Assembly: GCF_030272615.1 (NCBI RefSeq)
Contig: NC_081414.1
Coordinates: forward strand, 815,509,069 to 815,573,068
Direction of reading: 5' to 3'
DNA from: Cryptomeria japonica
Taxonomy: Eukaryota; Streptophyta; Pinopsida; Cupressales; Cupressaceae
DNA: 64,000 nt
The number at the start of each line of letters is the position of its first letter. The first letter of the stretch is position 1. The position numbers were made by a program, and so were the translations under genes. Under the pieces are notes generated by a model that saw only the letters and a program-made list of their open reading frames with translations, was not told where the DNA came from and did not search any database. Shown here piece after piece: positions 11,610-22,689 of this stretch.

Positions 11610-13212
11610 TAGTGTAGGAGCACTTTGCAGGATTTGAAGACCATTTGAGAAATAAAGGCTCTTGGAGGTGTTTGCAAGTTCCTTGAATTTTTTTAAGTTT
11701 TAATAAGGTCTTTCAAGACCATTCATTTTGTTTTGATTATCCATGCCAGGCCTTGGTGACATTTTCTAATTCTTAGGACCTATTTGGTCAACCATGGTCA
11801 AATAGCATCCAAAATGTGTAAATGAAGAAATAATGGTATTTTTTCTCCTATGTGGAATATTTTTAATTTTATGATGTGTCCTAATAGGTTACATAGACAA
11901 ATGCCATTGATTTTCAAGTTTTGTGCAAAGTTGGCAAGTTTGGATGACAACTTTTGTTGTCAATTTGTAACTAATCTGCTTCCAATGGCTACATAGTTCA
12001 AATTTTGGTTGGAATCAGTTGAGGAGGTTTAGTATACATTTCTTAAGGCCTTCAAGGTCGAGAAGAAAGGATTGATGAATTTTTGGATGTAAGGCAGTGA
12101 TCAAATTCAATAAACACATAAATTTACACAAAATTCGTTGTAACAATGCCTTGTACGGTCATTGTATGGACTCTTTGTGTAGGATAAATATTTAATTTTA
12201 ATAGACCTATGTGTTGATGTTCATTTTGTTTTTAGTTGGTAGGAAAAGACTGAGTAATAAGCGATAAATCTGCATTTTAGTGGAAGGTGGTTTGAAAACC
12301 CTCCAAAACTAGGGTTTCCGAGGAAATGCTTTCTTAACGCCTCATTCCTCTGGTCAAATTGGCTCAAAATATGGGGAATGGTAGGGGAGGAAATTTATTT
12401 TAATATTTACAAGGTTTTCTAGTGGGTCATTAAACTCGTGGATTTTTGGATCAAGCCCTAGGCTAGGCATCCTCATGTGACTAGCTAATTTTGACTGTTA
12501 AAAATTGTGCACCAGCACAAAAAAATATTGGTGGACACTATAAAATAGAGGATTTGGTGTTTAGGGATGTTTTTATAACTTTCTCATCGATTGGGGTCTT
12601 TATATCAAGCCATTGGTGTATGGTTTCTTTGTAAAAGTGGCCTAAAAGCCCTATTAGGCCTCCTGTAGCAACAACATTTGACGTAGTCAATGAAAGAGTT
12701 GGGGCCTAAGTTTTGGAAGAGTTTTGTGGCACAAAAAGAGACATAAAAAAGTGTCAATATTATTTAGTATCATTAGGAGGATTTCCATTTTTTTCCCTTA
12801 AAGGCTCAAATCAGGGCTACTAGGAATAGGCATCTTGTAGAGGGAAAATCACCTTGATTAAACATGTACAAATAAAAGGGTGTTGTCTTGGTTATAATCA
12901 ATGTCCCTAGGGTTGGAAAAGAGGTTATATAGGGTCCATACCTACTTTGTAATGTTGGATGTGTTATAATCTAGGTTGGTCATAGGTGGCTACAAGATAG
13001 TTGGTGTCAAGAAGAGACTTGATGTGAGAAGTTTTATATCCATGAGTTCTTTATGGATTAAATAGGGCCCCATTGATAAAAGGGAAAATTAGAGGTTTCC
13101 TTTCATGTTCTTGTCAGGATTATCCAAGAATATATGAATTCTAATACCTTAATTGAGGTTCTCGTAGAGTGACTTTGTGTGAGAAGAGTTTGCTCCTTGG
13201 GGTTGTGCATCA
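11610..13212 (+). repeat. Gy2 5' LTR
   Basis: Pairs with 17913-19511. It contains a TATAAAAT box at 12539-12546, matched by TATAAAA at 18838-18844, and a small palindrome GACAAC-TTTT-GTTGTC at 11946-11961. Confidence 0.88.
12539..12546 (+). promoter_or_regulatory. Putative TATA box in Gy2 5' LTR
   Basis: TATAAAAT is conserved at the equivalent place in the 3' LTR (18838-18844), about 925 bases into each LTR, where the U3-R boundary would be expected. No other promoter evidence is available. Confidence 0.4.
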
Positions 13213-13215
13213 TAT

Positions 13216-13228
13216 TGGTATCAGAGCA
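13216..13228 (+). other. Gy2 primer-binding site (initiator Met tRNA type)
   Basis: TGGTATCAGAGCA starts three bases after the LTR end at 13212. It is the best-preserved copy of this site in the window. Confidence 0.88.
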
Positions 13229-13249
13229 AGTCTAATCATTAGGAGGATA

Positions 13250-14420
13250 GATTTTGGTGTATGTTAATAGAAGAGAGATAAGCTGAGGATAGCATAATTC
13301 CTCCAAAGGGGATGTTCGTAGAGGTGGCTAAGAAATTTTGAGAGATAGAAGAGATGATCAAGACTGGGGTCAAGGCAACACTCAAGGTTGAACTAAAGGC
13401 AATGAAGAAAGGAAAAGGGCCAAGTGAGGAGACTAATGAAGAAGAGGAGAAAGAGAATGAAGACCAAGAACCCCAAAGATAGGAGCCATAGATACCTATT
13501 GATCAAAGACCATTCATTGAAGCCCTGAAGACAATAGGAAAAGACTCTTTTGAAGCCAAAATGGAGATTCCTACCTATAGTGAGAAAATGGATGTTGAGG
13601 AACTTGTAGATTGGATAGATGCCTTGAATAATTATTTTGATTACAAGGAAGTGTATGAGGATAAGAGAGTGAAGTTTAAAAATACCAAACTAAAGGGTGA
13701 TGCTTTAACCTAGTGGAACTATACTCAAGGTGAAAGGGTGTAGATGGGATAGAGTAAGATTCATTCTTGAGATAGGATGGTGTCCAAACTCAAGGCCCAA
13801 TTCATGCTTGCTGATTATGAAGTGTAGTTGTATAGAAGAATGAAAAATTTAAAGGAGAAGGACTTGGATGTGGATTCCTACATAGAGGAATTCCACAAAT
13901 TGAGTTTGAGATCAGGGCACCATGAAGATGAAAATGAGAAGGTTGCTAGATACTTGAATGGGATCAAATTTAACATTTAAGATGAGATGAGTATGATGAC
14001 TCCTAAGATAGTAGATGAGTTTTTTCAAATGGCTCTGAGGGTGGAGGATAAGTTGAGAAGAAAAAGTGAACAACATGGTGGGGGAAGAGGAGGCAAGAAC
14101 TTTAGAGGAAAGATAAATTTTGGGGGAAGAGGGAAATCTCAAAAACCCCAAGGTGAGTCTAGCCAGCAAGAAAAAAGTGGAGACTCGAGTTCAGGAGGAG
14201 GCTTTAGAGAAAGGAGATCCAATGGAAGGAGTAGATTTGGAGGACCATGAAGAGGTCATGTTGTCTTCACAGGGAGATGCTTTAATTGAAACCATGTAGG
14301 GCACACTGCAAGCAAGTATCTTGAGAAAGCCTCAAACTCTCATGGAGGAGAGAGAAGGAATGCTAATTCAACAAGAAGATTTCCAAAGTGTCAATTCTGC
14401 AATTGGATGTGCAGCCCTAG
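13250..14420 (+). pseudogene. Gy2 gag
   Basis: Gag core at 13560-13990 (KMDVEELVDWIDALNNYFD, KLKGDALT, a SYIEEFHKLSLRSGH block). A Gly/Arg-rich basic region follows at 14060-14250 (GGGRGGKNFRGK, FGGRGKSQ). The zinc knuckle at 14278-14320 is degenerate: Cys, Phe, Asn, a TGA stop where the second Cys belongs, the His retained in VGHTASK, and Tyr in place of the last Cys. Stops and a frameshift follow. It lies directly downstream of the primer site. Confidence 0.75.
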
Positions 14421-14499
14421 CCCATGATGGAGAAATTTTGATCATGAGGATAACCATATTGAATGTGCCTCGAGTGAAAGAACCCCCTCAGAGGAAGAC

Positions 14500-15190
14500 A
14501 TTATTCAAAACCACATGTAAGGCCTATGGTAACCTATGTAAGGTAATAATTGATTTAGGTTCTACTATAGGTTGATTTCCATAGAGATGGTAGACAAATT
14601 AAAGTTGAAAAGGTTACCTCATGCTAACCCTTATAAGGTGTCATGACTTAATAAAGGGTAGCAAGTCTTAGTGGATGAACAATCTTGGGTAGATTTTGAG
14701 ATAGGGGAGTATAAGGATAGAATATTGTATGATGTGATCCTCATGGATGCTTTCAATCTATTGTTAGGAAGTCCATGGAAATATGATGTACAATCCCAAC
14801 ATGATGGGAAAAGAAACTCCTTTCTCATAACCAAAAATGGGAGAAAATACAAGATGAATCCTTTACCAGATGAGAGTGAGGAGAAGAACATTGGGTCAAA
14901 TGTTATGTTAGTAAGTGTAAAATAGTTCTTAGAAATCCTAAAGGAAAAAGAAACCCCTGAGTATGCTCTGATTTTGAAGCCCAAAAACAGCCCTAATGTG
15001 CCTAGTAACGGTAAGGAAGAAATTCCCAAGGAGGTGCATCAATTGTTGGACATGTATAAGAGTATAATGGTGGAGGAAATAGCTAACACCTTGCCACCTA
15101 TTAGAGATATAAGACATCAGATTGACTTCATACTAGGGTCTACATTACTAAAAAAACCATTGTATAAGATGAATCCATATTAGAATGAGG
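14500..15190 (+). pseudogene. Gy2 aspartic protease and linker
   Basis: The catalytic Asp is visible in VIIDLGST (about 14540-14565), with Leu replacing the usual Ser or Thr before Gly. The C-terminal strand region at 14700-14800 (YDVILMDAFNLLLGSPW) matches the family. The segment to 15190 is the gypsy linker leading into RT (EIPKEVHQLLDMYKSIMVEE, LLKKPLYKMNPY). Stops occur at 14577, 14644 and 14923. Confidence 0.65.
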
Positions 15191-15197
15191 AGATACC

Positions 15198-15960
15198 ATG
15201 AAAGTACAAGAATTGTTGGATAAGGGGTTGGTTAGAAAAAGTCTTAGTCCATGTTTTGTCCCAATAGTCCTAGCACCTAAAATGGATGGTAAATTTACTA
15301 GTTCTAGGGCCATTAAAAGGATTACCATAAGATATAGGTTTCCTATTCCTAGAATTGAAGATATAATGGATTGTTTGGGAAGGGCTTTCTACTACTCCAA
15401 AATTGATCTCAAGAGTGGGTATCATCAAATCAAAATAAGGAAAGGGGATGAATAGAAGACAACCTTGAAAACAAATGAAGGTCTCTATGAGTGGATGGTG
15501 ATACCTTTTGGGCTATCCAATGCCCCACGAACATTTACGCACCTCATGAATGAGGTATTGAAGGATTTAATTGGTAAATTTTTTATTGTTTATCTTGATG
15601 ATGTTCTTGTGCTTAGACGGAGAAAGTATGAGCATTTGGAGCACTTGAACTTGGTTTTGAACAAGTTGCATGATGAAAAGTTGATGATTAACATGGAGAA
15701 GAGTGTTTTCACGAAGGAGGAGCTTATCTACCTTAGTTTTGTAATCTCCAAGGGGGATTTGAAGATAGATACAAAAAAGGTGGAGACTATCTTGTCATGG
15801 CCAACACCTAAGACAGTAGGTGATGTGTGGAGTTTTCATGGGTTGGCAACATTTTACAAAAAAATCATCAAAAATTTCAGTAATATATGTGAACCTATCT
15901 TAGATACAATCAAAGCAGGTCAAAAGTGTAAGTTTTCTTGGTCAAATGAAGAAAATGAAT
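15198..15960 (+). pseudogene. Gy2 reverse transcriptase
   Basis: RT fingers and palm: PIVLAPKMDGKFTSSRAIKR (the Arg-Ile-Cys part of WR(I/M)C is deleted), [18 protein letters not shown], a stop at 15453, then [20 protein letters not shown] and the catalytic YLDDVLVL at about 15591-15614. The tether follows (YLSFVIS, SFHGLATFYKK). The catalytic Asp pair is intact. Only one stop lies between the two long open stretches, so this is the best preserved pol of the two chromoviruses. Confidence 0.85.
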
Positions 15961-16400
15961 ATTTTGATTATCTGAAGAAGAGAGTATCACAACAACCCAT
16001 TCTTGTTTTGCATAATTTTAACAACTTGTTCACAATGGAGTGTTATTCTATTAATCTTGCCATAGGGGTTGTCTTGAGTCAACAGGGCATACCAGTGGCT
16101 TTCTTTAGTGAGAAAATCACTGATTCTAAAAGGAAGTACTCTACATATGATTTATATTTGTATGAAATGGTACAAGCCCTGAAGAAATGGCAGCATTACC
16201 TTTTATCTAAAGAAATCATTGTTTATATTGACAATCATGCTCTCAATTTTCTGAACGGATGGGAGAAACTTAATCACAAGCATATGAAGTGGGTTGAACA
16301 TATTCAAGCTTACACATTTACCATCAAACACAAGAAGGGACATGCCGATAAAGTGCTATATGCATTAAGTAGGAAGGTGTGCATAGTGCAAAAAATTCAG
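15961..16400 (+). pseudogene. Gy2 RNase H
   Basis: In frame with RT. The usual first catalytic region ECDASG reads ECYSIN, so the catalytic Asp is replaced. The rest is recognisable: GVVLSQQGIPVAFFSEKI, LKKWQHYLLSKEIIVYIDNH, KHMKWVEHIQAY and the end KVLYALSRK. The RNase H is therefore probably inactive even though the frame is open. Confidence 0.78.
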
Positions 16401-16521
16401 ATGCAAAGTGTGGGAATTGATTCCCTCAAGAAAATGTACAAGGCTAATGAAGATTTTAGTGAGATATATGAGGTTTGTATTCAATTTTCAGATTCTTATC
16501 ATTCTTATTTTTTAAAATTTT

Positions 16522-17640
16522 TTGTTGCATCAAGGGTTGTTGTTCAAAGGGATCCTTTTGTGTGTCCCTAGATTTTCCATGGGGGAGAACATCATCAAGG
16601 AGAAACATTGTGGCAGTTTGGGAGGTCACTTTGGGCTTGATAAAACACTAGAACATGTGAAAAGGTTCTATTTTTGGCCCAAGTTGCAATCATATGTTAG
16701 GAATTTTGTTGAAATTTGTAGCATATGCCAAAGGGCTAAGGCAACTTCATCAAATATAGGTTTATATCAACCACTCCCTATTCCTAATAGGTCATGGGAG
16801 AGTATCAACATGGACTTTGTTTTGGGTCTTCCTAGGACTCAAAGAGGTTTTGATAGTATCTTTATTGTGGTTGATAGATTTAATAAGATGGTTCACTTTT
16901 TGCCATGTAAATGTACTAATGATGTTTTCTATATTTTTGGCTTGTTCTTCAAGGAAATTGTTAGAATCCATGGTTTGCCTCTAAACATTGGGACTAACAA
17001 GGACTCTAAGTTTGTGGGCCACTTTTGGCATACATTGTGGAAGAAGTAGGGCAATAAATTTTCCTTCACATCAGCCTATCACCCTCAGACTGATGGCCAA
17101 ATTGAGGTGGTGAATAGATCATTAGGGATTTTGCTTAGATGTCTCACAAAAAAACATGGAGAAGCTTGGGATATGATCATCCCTCAAGTTGAATTTGCTT
17201 ATAATGATTTTGTCAATAGAAGCATAGGAAAAATTCCTTTTGAGGTGGTCTATGGGATTAATCCAAGAGGTATTCTTGAATTAAGGAATCTACATGGATT
17301 GGAAAGAAGAAGTGCTCAAAGAGAGGATTTTGTATTGGCCATAAAATACATTCATGAGAAGGTGAGATAAAATCTTCACAAGAACACTGAAATGTACAAA
17401 GAGAAAGCAAATGAGATGATGAGAGATGTGTAGTATAAGGTGGGAGATATACTAATGACACACTTGAAGAAAGAGAAACCTCGAAAGGGGCAGCCAACCA
17501 AGTTTCTCATGAAAAAGATTGGTCCTTGTAGGATTGTGCATAATTTTTGTCCTAATGCCTATGAGATTGAACTTCCTCAAGGCTTAGGAATATCACCCAT
17601 TTTCAATGTTTTATATTTATTTCCTTAAAAAGGTGATGTT
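16522..17640 (+). pseudogene. Gy2 integrase
   Basis: Starts in a different frame from RNase H, with a frameshift near 16520-16570. HHCC zinc domain: KEKHCGSLGGHFGLDKTL and CSICQRAK (about 16600-16745). Core: first Asp in INMDFVLGLP (about 16806), second region GTNKDSKFVGHFW (about 16990, where the usual SDRD has become TNKD), a stop at 17047, then the Glu in DGQIEVVNRSLG (about 17090-17125). The C-terminal domain with GPCRI and YEIELP lies at 17520-17580. Confidence 0.82.
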
Positions 17641-17658
17641 GCAAGTTTAGATATAGGT

Positions 17659-17889
17659 TTGCAATCAGAAGCAGATGAAGGTTGGGTCAAGGATCTACCA
17701 CCTAGCCAACCCTTGAAGTTGGAGAGCATCTTGGACACCAAGGTAGTCAAGAAGACTACAAAGAAGATTTATAAGGAGTATTTTGTCAATTGGAGTGGCT
17801 TACCTAATGAAGATGACATGTGGATGACAAAAGATGACATTCAAAAGAATGGACATTCTGTAGTAGACCTCATTCCTCAAGAGACTTGA
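17659..17889 (+). pseudogene. Gy2 chromodomain
   Basis: After integrase, the reading frame encodes LESILDTKVVKKTTKKIYKE then YFVNWSGLPNEDDMWM, the aromatic and Trp pattern of a retrotransposon chromodomain, which is thought to bind modified histone tails and guide insertion. It ends at 17887-17889, about 25 bases before the 3' LTR. Confidence 0.75.
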
Positions 17890-17912
17890 GTTTTCTATGC
17901 CCCCTGAGAGTA

Positions 17913-19511
17913 TGGTGCAGGAGCGCGTTGCACGATTTGAAGACCATTTGAGAAATGAAGGCTCTTGGAGGTTTTTGTAGGTTCCTTGAATTTTTTCAGT
18001 TTTAATAAGGTCTTTCAAGAACATTCATATTGTTTTTATTATCCATGTAAGGCCTTGATGCCAATTTGTAGTGTGAACTTTTTAGGACCTATTTGGTCAA
18101 CCATGGTCAAATGACATCCAAAATGCCTAAATGAGGAAATAATTATATTTTGGCTCCTATGTGGCCTATTTTTAAGGTTTATGATGTGTCCTAATAGGTT
18201 ACATAGGCAAATGTCATAGATTGTCAAGTTTGGATGACAACTTTTGTTGTCAATTTGTAACTAATCTGCCTCCAATGGCTAGTTAGTTCAAATTTAGGTT
18301 GGAATCAGTTGACGAGGTTGGAGAGAAATTTATTAAGGCTTTGGAGGTCAAGAATAAATTATTGATGAAGTTTTGATGAAGTTTTGGATGTAAGACAATG
18401 ATCAAATTCAATACACATTAAATTTTTTACACAAATTTGTTATTATAATGCCTTGTACGGTCATTGTACAGACTCTATGTATAGGATAAATCCTTGATTT
18501 GAATAGGCCTACGGTTTTATTTTCATTTTTTTTTTTATTTGGCAGGAGAATACTGAGTAATAAGAAAGAAATCTGCATTTTAGTAAGCGGTCTGAAAACC
18601 TTCCAAAACTAGGGTTTGTGAGGAAACACTTTCTTAACCCCTCATTCCTCTGGGAAAATTGGTTCAAAATATGGGGAATGGTATGGGAGACAATTTATTT
18701 TAATATTTCTAAGGTTTTTGAGTGGTTCATTGAACTAGTGGATTTTGGGATCAAGCCCTAGGCTAGGCATCCTCATGTGACTAGCCAATTTTGACTGTTA
18801 AAAATTGTGCAGCAGTAGAAAAAAGAGTCGTGGACCCTATAAAATGGTGGATTATGTGTTAAGGGATGTTTTCAGACATTTCCTAACCACTGGTGTCTTT
18901 ATATCAATCAATTGGTGTATGGTTGCTTTGTAAAAGTTGCCTAAAAGCCCTATTAGGCCTCCTGTAGCAGAAACATTTGACCCAGGCAATGCAAGAGTTG
19001 GGGTCTAAGTTTTGGAAGAGTTTTGTGTCATCAAAGGACACATTAAAAAGTTTCAAGATTCTCTATTATCAATAGGAGGATTTCCAAGTTTTTCCCTTAA
19101 AGGCTCAAATCAAGGCTACTAGGAATAGGCATCTTGTAGAGGGCAAATCACCTTGATTGAAATTGTACAAACAAAAGGGTGTTGTCTTGGTTATAATAAA
19201 TATCCCTAGGGTTTTACAAGAGGTTATATAGGGTCCATACCTACTCTGCAATGGTGGATGTGTTATAATCCAGGTTCGTCATAGGTGGCTACAGGAGAGT
19301 CATTGTCAAGAAGAGACTTCATGTGAGAAGTTGTATCTCCATGAGTTTCTTGTGGAATAAATAGGGCCCCATTCATAAAATGGAAGTATACAGGTGACCT
19401 TTCATGTTTTTGTGAGGATTTTCCAAGAATCTATCAATCTTGAGACCTTAATTAAGGGTCTTGTAGAATGCGTTTATGTGAGAAGCCTTTTCTCCTTGGG
19501 GCTCCACATCA
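17913..19511 (+). repeat. Gy2 3' LTR
   Basis: Pairs with 11610-13212. It starts TGGTGCAGGAGC and ends CCACATCA. The GACAAC-TTTT-GTTGTC palindrome recurs near 18235. Confidence 0.88.
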
Positions 19512-19516
19512 CTGCC
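19512..19516. repeat. Gy2 target-site duplication, right copy
   Basis: CTGCC, matching TTGCC at 11605-11609 with one mismatch. Confidence 0.75.
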
Positions 19517-19777
19517 CCTCTAAAATTTTCTCCCTTCTATGAGCATCTTAGTAACCTCTTAAATGAGTGTCTCGTTCACCGTGAAATCACCCCCTAAAAC
19601 TTGTAAGATGCCATTATTCCATCTTTTGATGAAGAGCTAAGTGGCCCTAGGGTCGTGGCTGTGAATTTTTTTGATGTAGGGCATATTTGCTCTGCCCAAA
19701 ACTTCATGCCAAACCTAAGTTATTTTTCTCCATTTCTCATACAAAGTGGGCTCTAGTATATTTTGATCACCACCCAT
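19512..19777 (-). pseudogene. Unassigned repeat ORF family, copy B (5' portion)
   Basis: On the minus strand an ATG at 19777-19775 opens MGGDQNILEPTLYEKWRK. The frame continues through VWHEVLGRANMPYIKKIHSH, LFIKRWNNGILQVLGGDF and EVTKMLIEGRKF to 19512, interrupted by four or five stops (TAG, TAA). At 19512 it meets the Gy2 end. If Gy2 and one GGCA(A/G) duplication are removed it continues in phase as RGNKAM at 11609. The start codon is chosen because the coherent reading begins there and upstream sequence looks non-coding. This gives the N-terminus that copy A lacks. Confidence 0.6.
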
Positions 19778-20049
19778 GATGGGCCTACAATCCTATCCGT
19801 GAACACCCTGCAAAAAGCTAGTAGACCCCAAAATAAAGCACATAACAAAAGAAAAGATTCTAGACTTGGCAACAAAAAAAACTTACAAATTGCAATAATG
19901 TAATGATAAATACATCTCAACCTATCCTTCCACTTATGTGAGATGTACAACATACTAAAGAAATGTACATCCCCTAAATGAAGACAATCTTTTATCATCA
20001 TAAATGATGTTTTTAATTTCAATAGGGATAATATATTGGGACCCCCACC

Positions 20050-20240
20050 ACTTAATACTATTCTACTTTACTCCAAAATTGGCTAGGCCATCGACCACTT
20101 TATTTCCTTCCTGAAACACCTGAGAGATATTGAAGTTATGAAGATATATTTATTTGTTGGTCATTAACTTAATTTTAGAAATACCTTGTGAAGCCTATAT
20201 AAAACATTGTTTTATCATCCATAAGGTCTAAGAAATTCTA
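20050..20240 (-). pseudogene. LINE-C RNase H C-terminal end
   Basis: The minus strand reads NISQVFQEGNKVVDGLANFG at about 20140-20080, the conserved end of the RNase H domain of plant LINEs (EGNK.AD.LAN.G). Upstream residues (WMIKQCFI, GISKIKLMTNK) fit the preceding helix. Stops are present. Confidence 0.65.
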
Positions 20241-21129
20241 AGATACATTAAAATTTATCTAGCATTATCAAGAAAGCACTTTATATTTGACTAATAAATA
20301 TATTAAGACACAAGTTATCTCAACCTACATTCAAGTATGATTTCATGTTTTGATTAATAAAAGCAGGATAGGTCCGTACCATTACATATCTGCATAGTGA
20401 CACCAAGAACGCATGAGAGATGCACAACCAACTTAAATACCCCCAACTAACATAAAAAGTATGATTTCATGTTGATTATGTTTTATTATCATGTTAATTC
20501 ATCAACAACTGAACAAATTGTCTAAAGAGAATTGCATCACCATAATTTTAATTATGATTTAGCCCTATATTTTCTAACGATAAGCTCTCTTTTTTATTAA
20601 TTATAGTTATTGTGGAGGTTGGAATTACCAACACAAGGTTTGGCTTCGGAAAACCCTATACAACACAACCATTTTTCCTCATTTTTGTGTGTTCGAGTTC
20701 ATATCCAATATCAAATATTGTCACAAGTGTGCAAGGCAGATACTAGTATACAATGTTGGATTTTGAACAAGTTAAAAAACCTAGACTACAATGCTTTGCA
20801 ACCTCATCCGAAAATTTTCTACTGATTTAATGGAAATAGACCTACATGAGTTCCTGACAATGAAATTGATTCCTTCTGTCAGCTTGGCCACTTACAAGAG
20901 TAGGATGCCCAACAATTGTGTGTCTCATACTTTTGGCTGTAGATTATAGTTATAGGTTCCTCTCTATGTATTATTTCCAAATCCATCTTATTGTGTTGTG
21001 TTTCAGTTCTATAATTTACTGTTATTATTGTCAATTGTCTTTTTTCTATTACATTCTTGACACAAGAGGTGTCATAATTTTTTTTAAGATTAAGAAAATA
21101 ATTATTGAAATTTCCTTGATTAAGCTCAT

Positions 21130-21840
21130 GGAATAGAGAAATTTCATTAGAAAATTGAGCACTCAAAATTTTATTTCTATTAGGTCATCTGATACCTTTC
21201 ATAGGGGAGATAAAATCTAAACTTTTATAATGCATTACAAAGCATAAGCAAAAATGATGAATAAAGTTAGAGCCAAAGGAAATCTTTTTATTTTTTATCT
21301 TTGGAGGAAGAAAATGTCACTAAGACTATCATTAATATTTATTTAAATTGAATCTTAATAGAAATAATCTTTTAAAATATATTAAAAAACCATAGAAAAA
21401 TAAAATCTTTCATAGTAAGAAAAAAACCCATTCAATTCTATCATAGGCCTTCTAAAAATCCAGCAACACCATGTGGGATATTTTTACCAAAATACTTAGA
21501 TTATTAGATATTGTCCTAATTAGTGATCAATTTTTTTAATACAAATTGAATCTTTATAAAGCCAAACTAGTTGAATTAAATAATTTTCCTCAAAATATCA
21601 ATTGACCTTAAAGCTAGTACCCTAGCAATAATTTTATATGAAGAATTTAATGATATAATTAGCCTCAAATTTGTTATTAGTGTTCTATCACCATATTTAA
21701 GTATCAATTTAATTACTCTATTAATATTAGTACCTGAAAATCCTTTTTCAAATTCCTTATCACAAAGCTTTAGTTCATTATTGGTCTTATAAAATTCAAC
21801 CAAAATTCCACCAAGTCCAAGACTTTCTCAAACTAAAATA
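21130..21840 (-). pseudogene. LINE-C reverse transcriptase
   Basis: On the minus strand: ESLGLGGILVEFYK (equivalent of KSPGPDGIPVEFYK) at about 21825-21785, LITNLRLIISLNSSYKIIAR (equivalent of ITNWRPISLLN..YKI.AK) at about 21690-21630, a KAYDRIEW-like segment near 21440, a PLALTLFIIFA block near 21270 and an AQFSNEISLF box near 21157 where AQFADDTSLF is expected. The catalytic Asp pair is therefore changed to Asn-Glu. The frame is broken repeatedly. Confidence 0.72.
21799..21835. repeat. 37-bp direct repeat, left copy
   Basis: Matches 22054-22090 at 34 of 37 positions. It codes, on the minus strand, for the KSPGPDGIP-like start of RT. The inverted endonuclease piece lies between the two copies. 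Confidence 0.85.
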
Positions 21841-21920
21841 ATTGATAGAATGAATAGATTTCACTATAGAAATTTTCTATAGCTAGATTTCCCAAGCTAG
21901 ATTATCACAAAAATAACAAA

Positions 21921-22034
21921 AATAAAATCTACTTCACTTGGTGTGATAAGTGAGTACTACTAAAGAGCTTTTATTTGAGATTGGAAAGATTCTATACCAA
22001 TAAAGATTTATTTGATTCCAAAGAAAGCTTGGAT
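21921..22034 (+). repeat. Inverted copy of LINE-C endonuclease segment
   Basis: Reverse complement of 22785-22898, 113 of 114 bases identical by eye. It is far more similar than the age of the surrounding LINE would predict. Confidence 0.9.
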
Positions 22035-22053
22035 GAATATTATTTATTCTCAA

Positions 22054-22090
22054 ACCAAAATCGCACCGAGTCCAAGACTTTCTCAAACTA
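22054..22090. repeat. 37-bp direct repeat, right copy
   Basis: See 21799-21835. Start-to-start distance is 255 bases. Confidence 0.85.
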
Positions 22091-22689
22091 GCTTCTTGGG
22101 AATATTATGTGTGCAGAATATTTTATCAGCAACATTACTATTGTCTTATTCTAAGGAAATTTTTAGTAATTATTTTTGAAGGCATCTCCTATCTCCTCTA
22201 GATCATTGCTTAAGGTAGCCTCTATCATGATTCATCTAATGTTTCCTTTGTTGTGTTTTTCTTTTAAGATGTTCAATAAATATTTGAAAACTTTTTTGCT
22301 TCCCTTTAGCTAGTTAATCATGGTTCTAATTTTAGCCGCTTATTTCTTTAAGCTCTGAATACATCAGAATTGATATTCAGTAATCACCACACTACTATAA
22401 ATGTCCTTATTAATTAATCACTAAATTACTAAAAGTATCCTTATCATTAATATTACATTGTGCTAGTTCTACAAGTTTCTCTCCTAAGCTATTTTCTTCT
22501 TCCATCAATATAAATCCTTCTCTCTTCCCATAATATTCACTTCTCTTTCTAGGAAATGATGACCTTATCCCATCTCTAAATGATAAAGTAATGAAACAAA
22601 GTTGTATTAAATGTTCTAACCTTATAAATATTAACAATATAGTCATTATTTTCAAATAAAGAAGTATTTAACTTAAATAGTTATCTTCT

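Larger units (their letters stand above)
11610..19511 (+). mobile_element. Gy2: Ty3/gypsy chromovirus, degenerate, full-length
   Basis: LTRs of about 1.6 kb (11610-13212 and 17913-19511) flank a primer site, gag, protease, RT, RNase H, integrase and chromodomain. The start TAGTGTAGGAGC (11610) pairs with TGGTGCAGGAGC (17913), so the 5' copy has lost its TG by mutation. Both LTRs end CATCA. Hand alignment of the first 150 LTR bases gives roughly one difference in eight, so the insertion is old. It is flanked by a 5-bp duplication and lies inside copy B of the unassigned ORF family. Confidence 0.9.

Noticed and set aside
20610-20825. Plus-strand ORF between LINE-C RT and RNase H
   Set aside because: No recognisable domain. 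The interval is more simply a decayed or inserted part of LINE-C.
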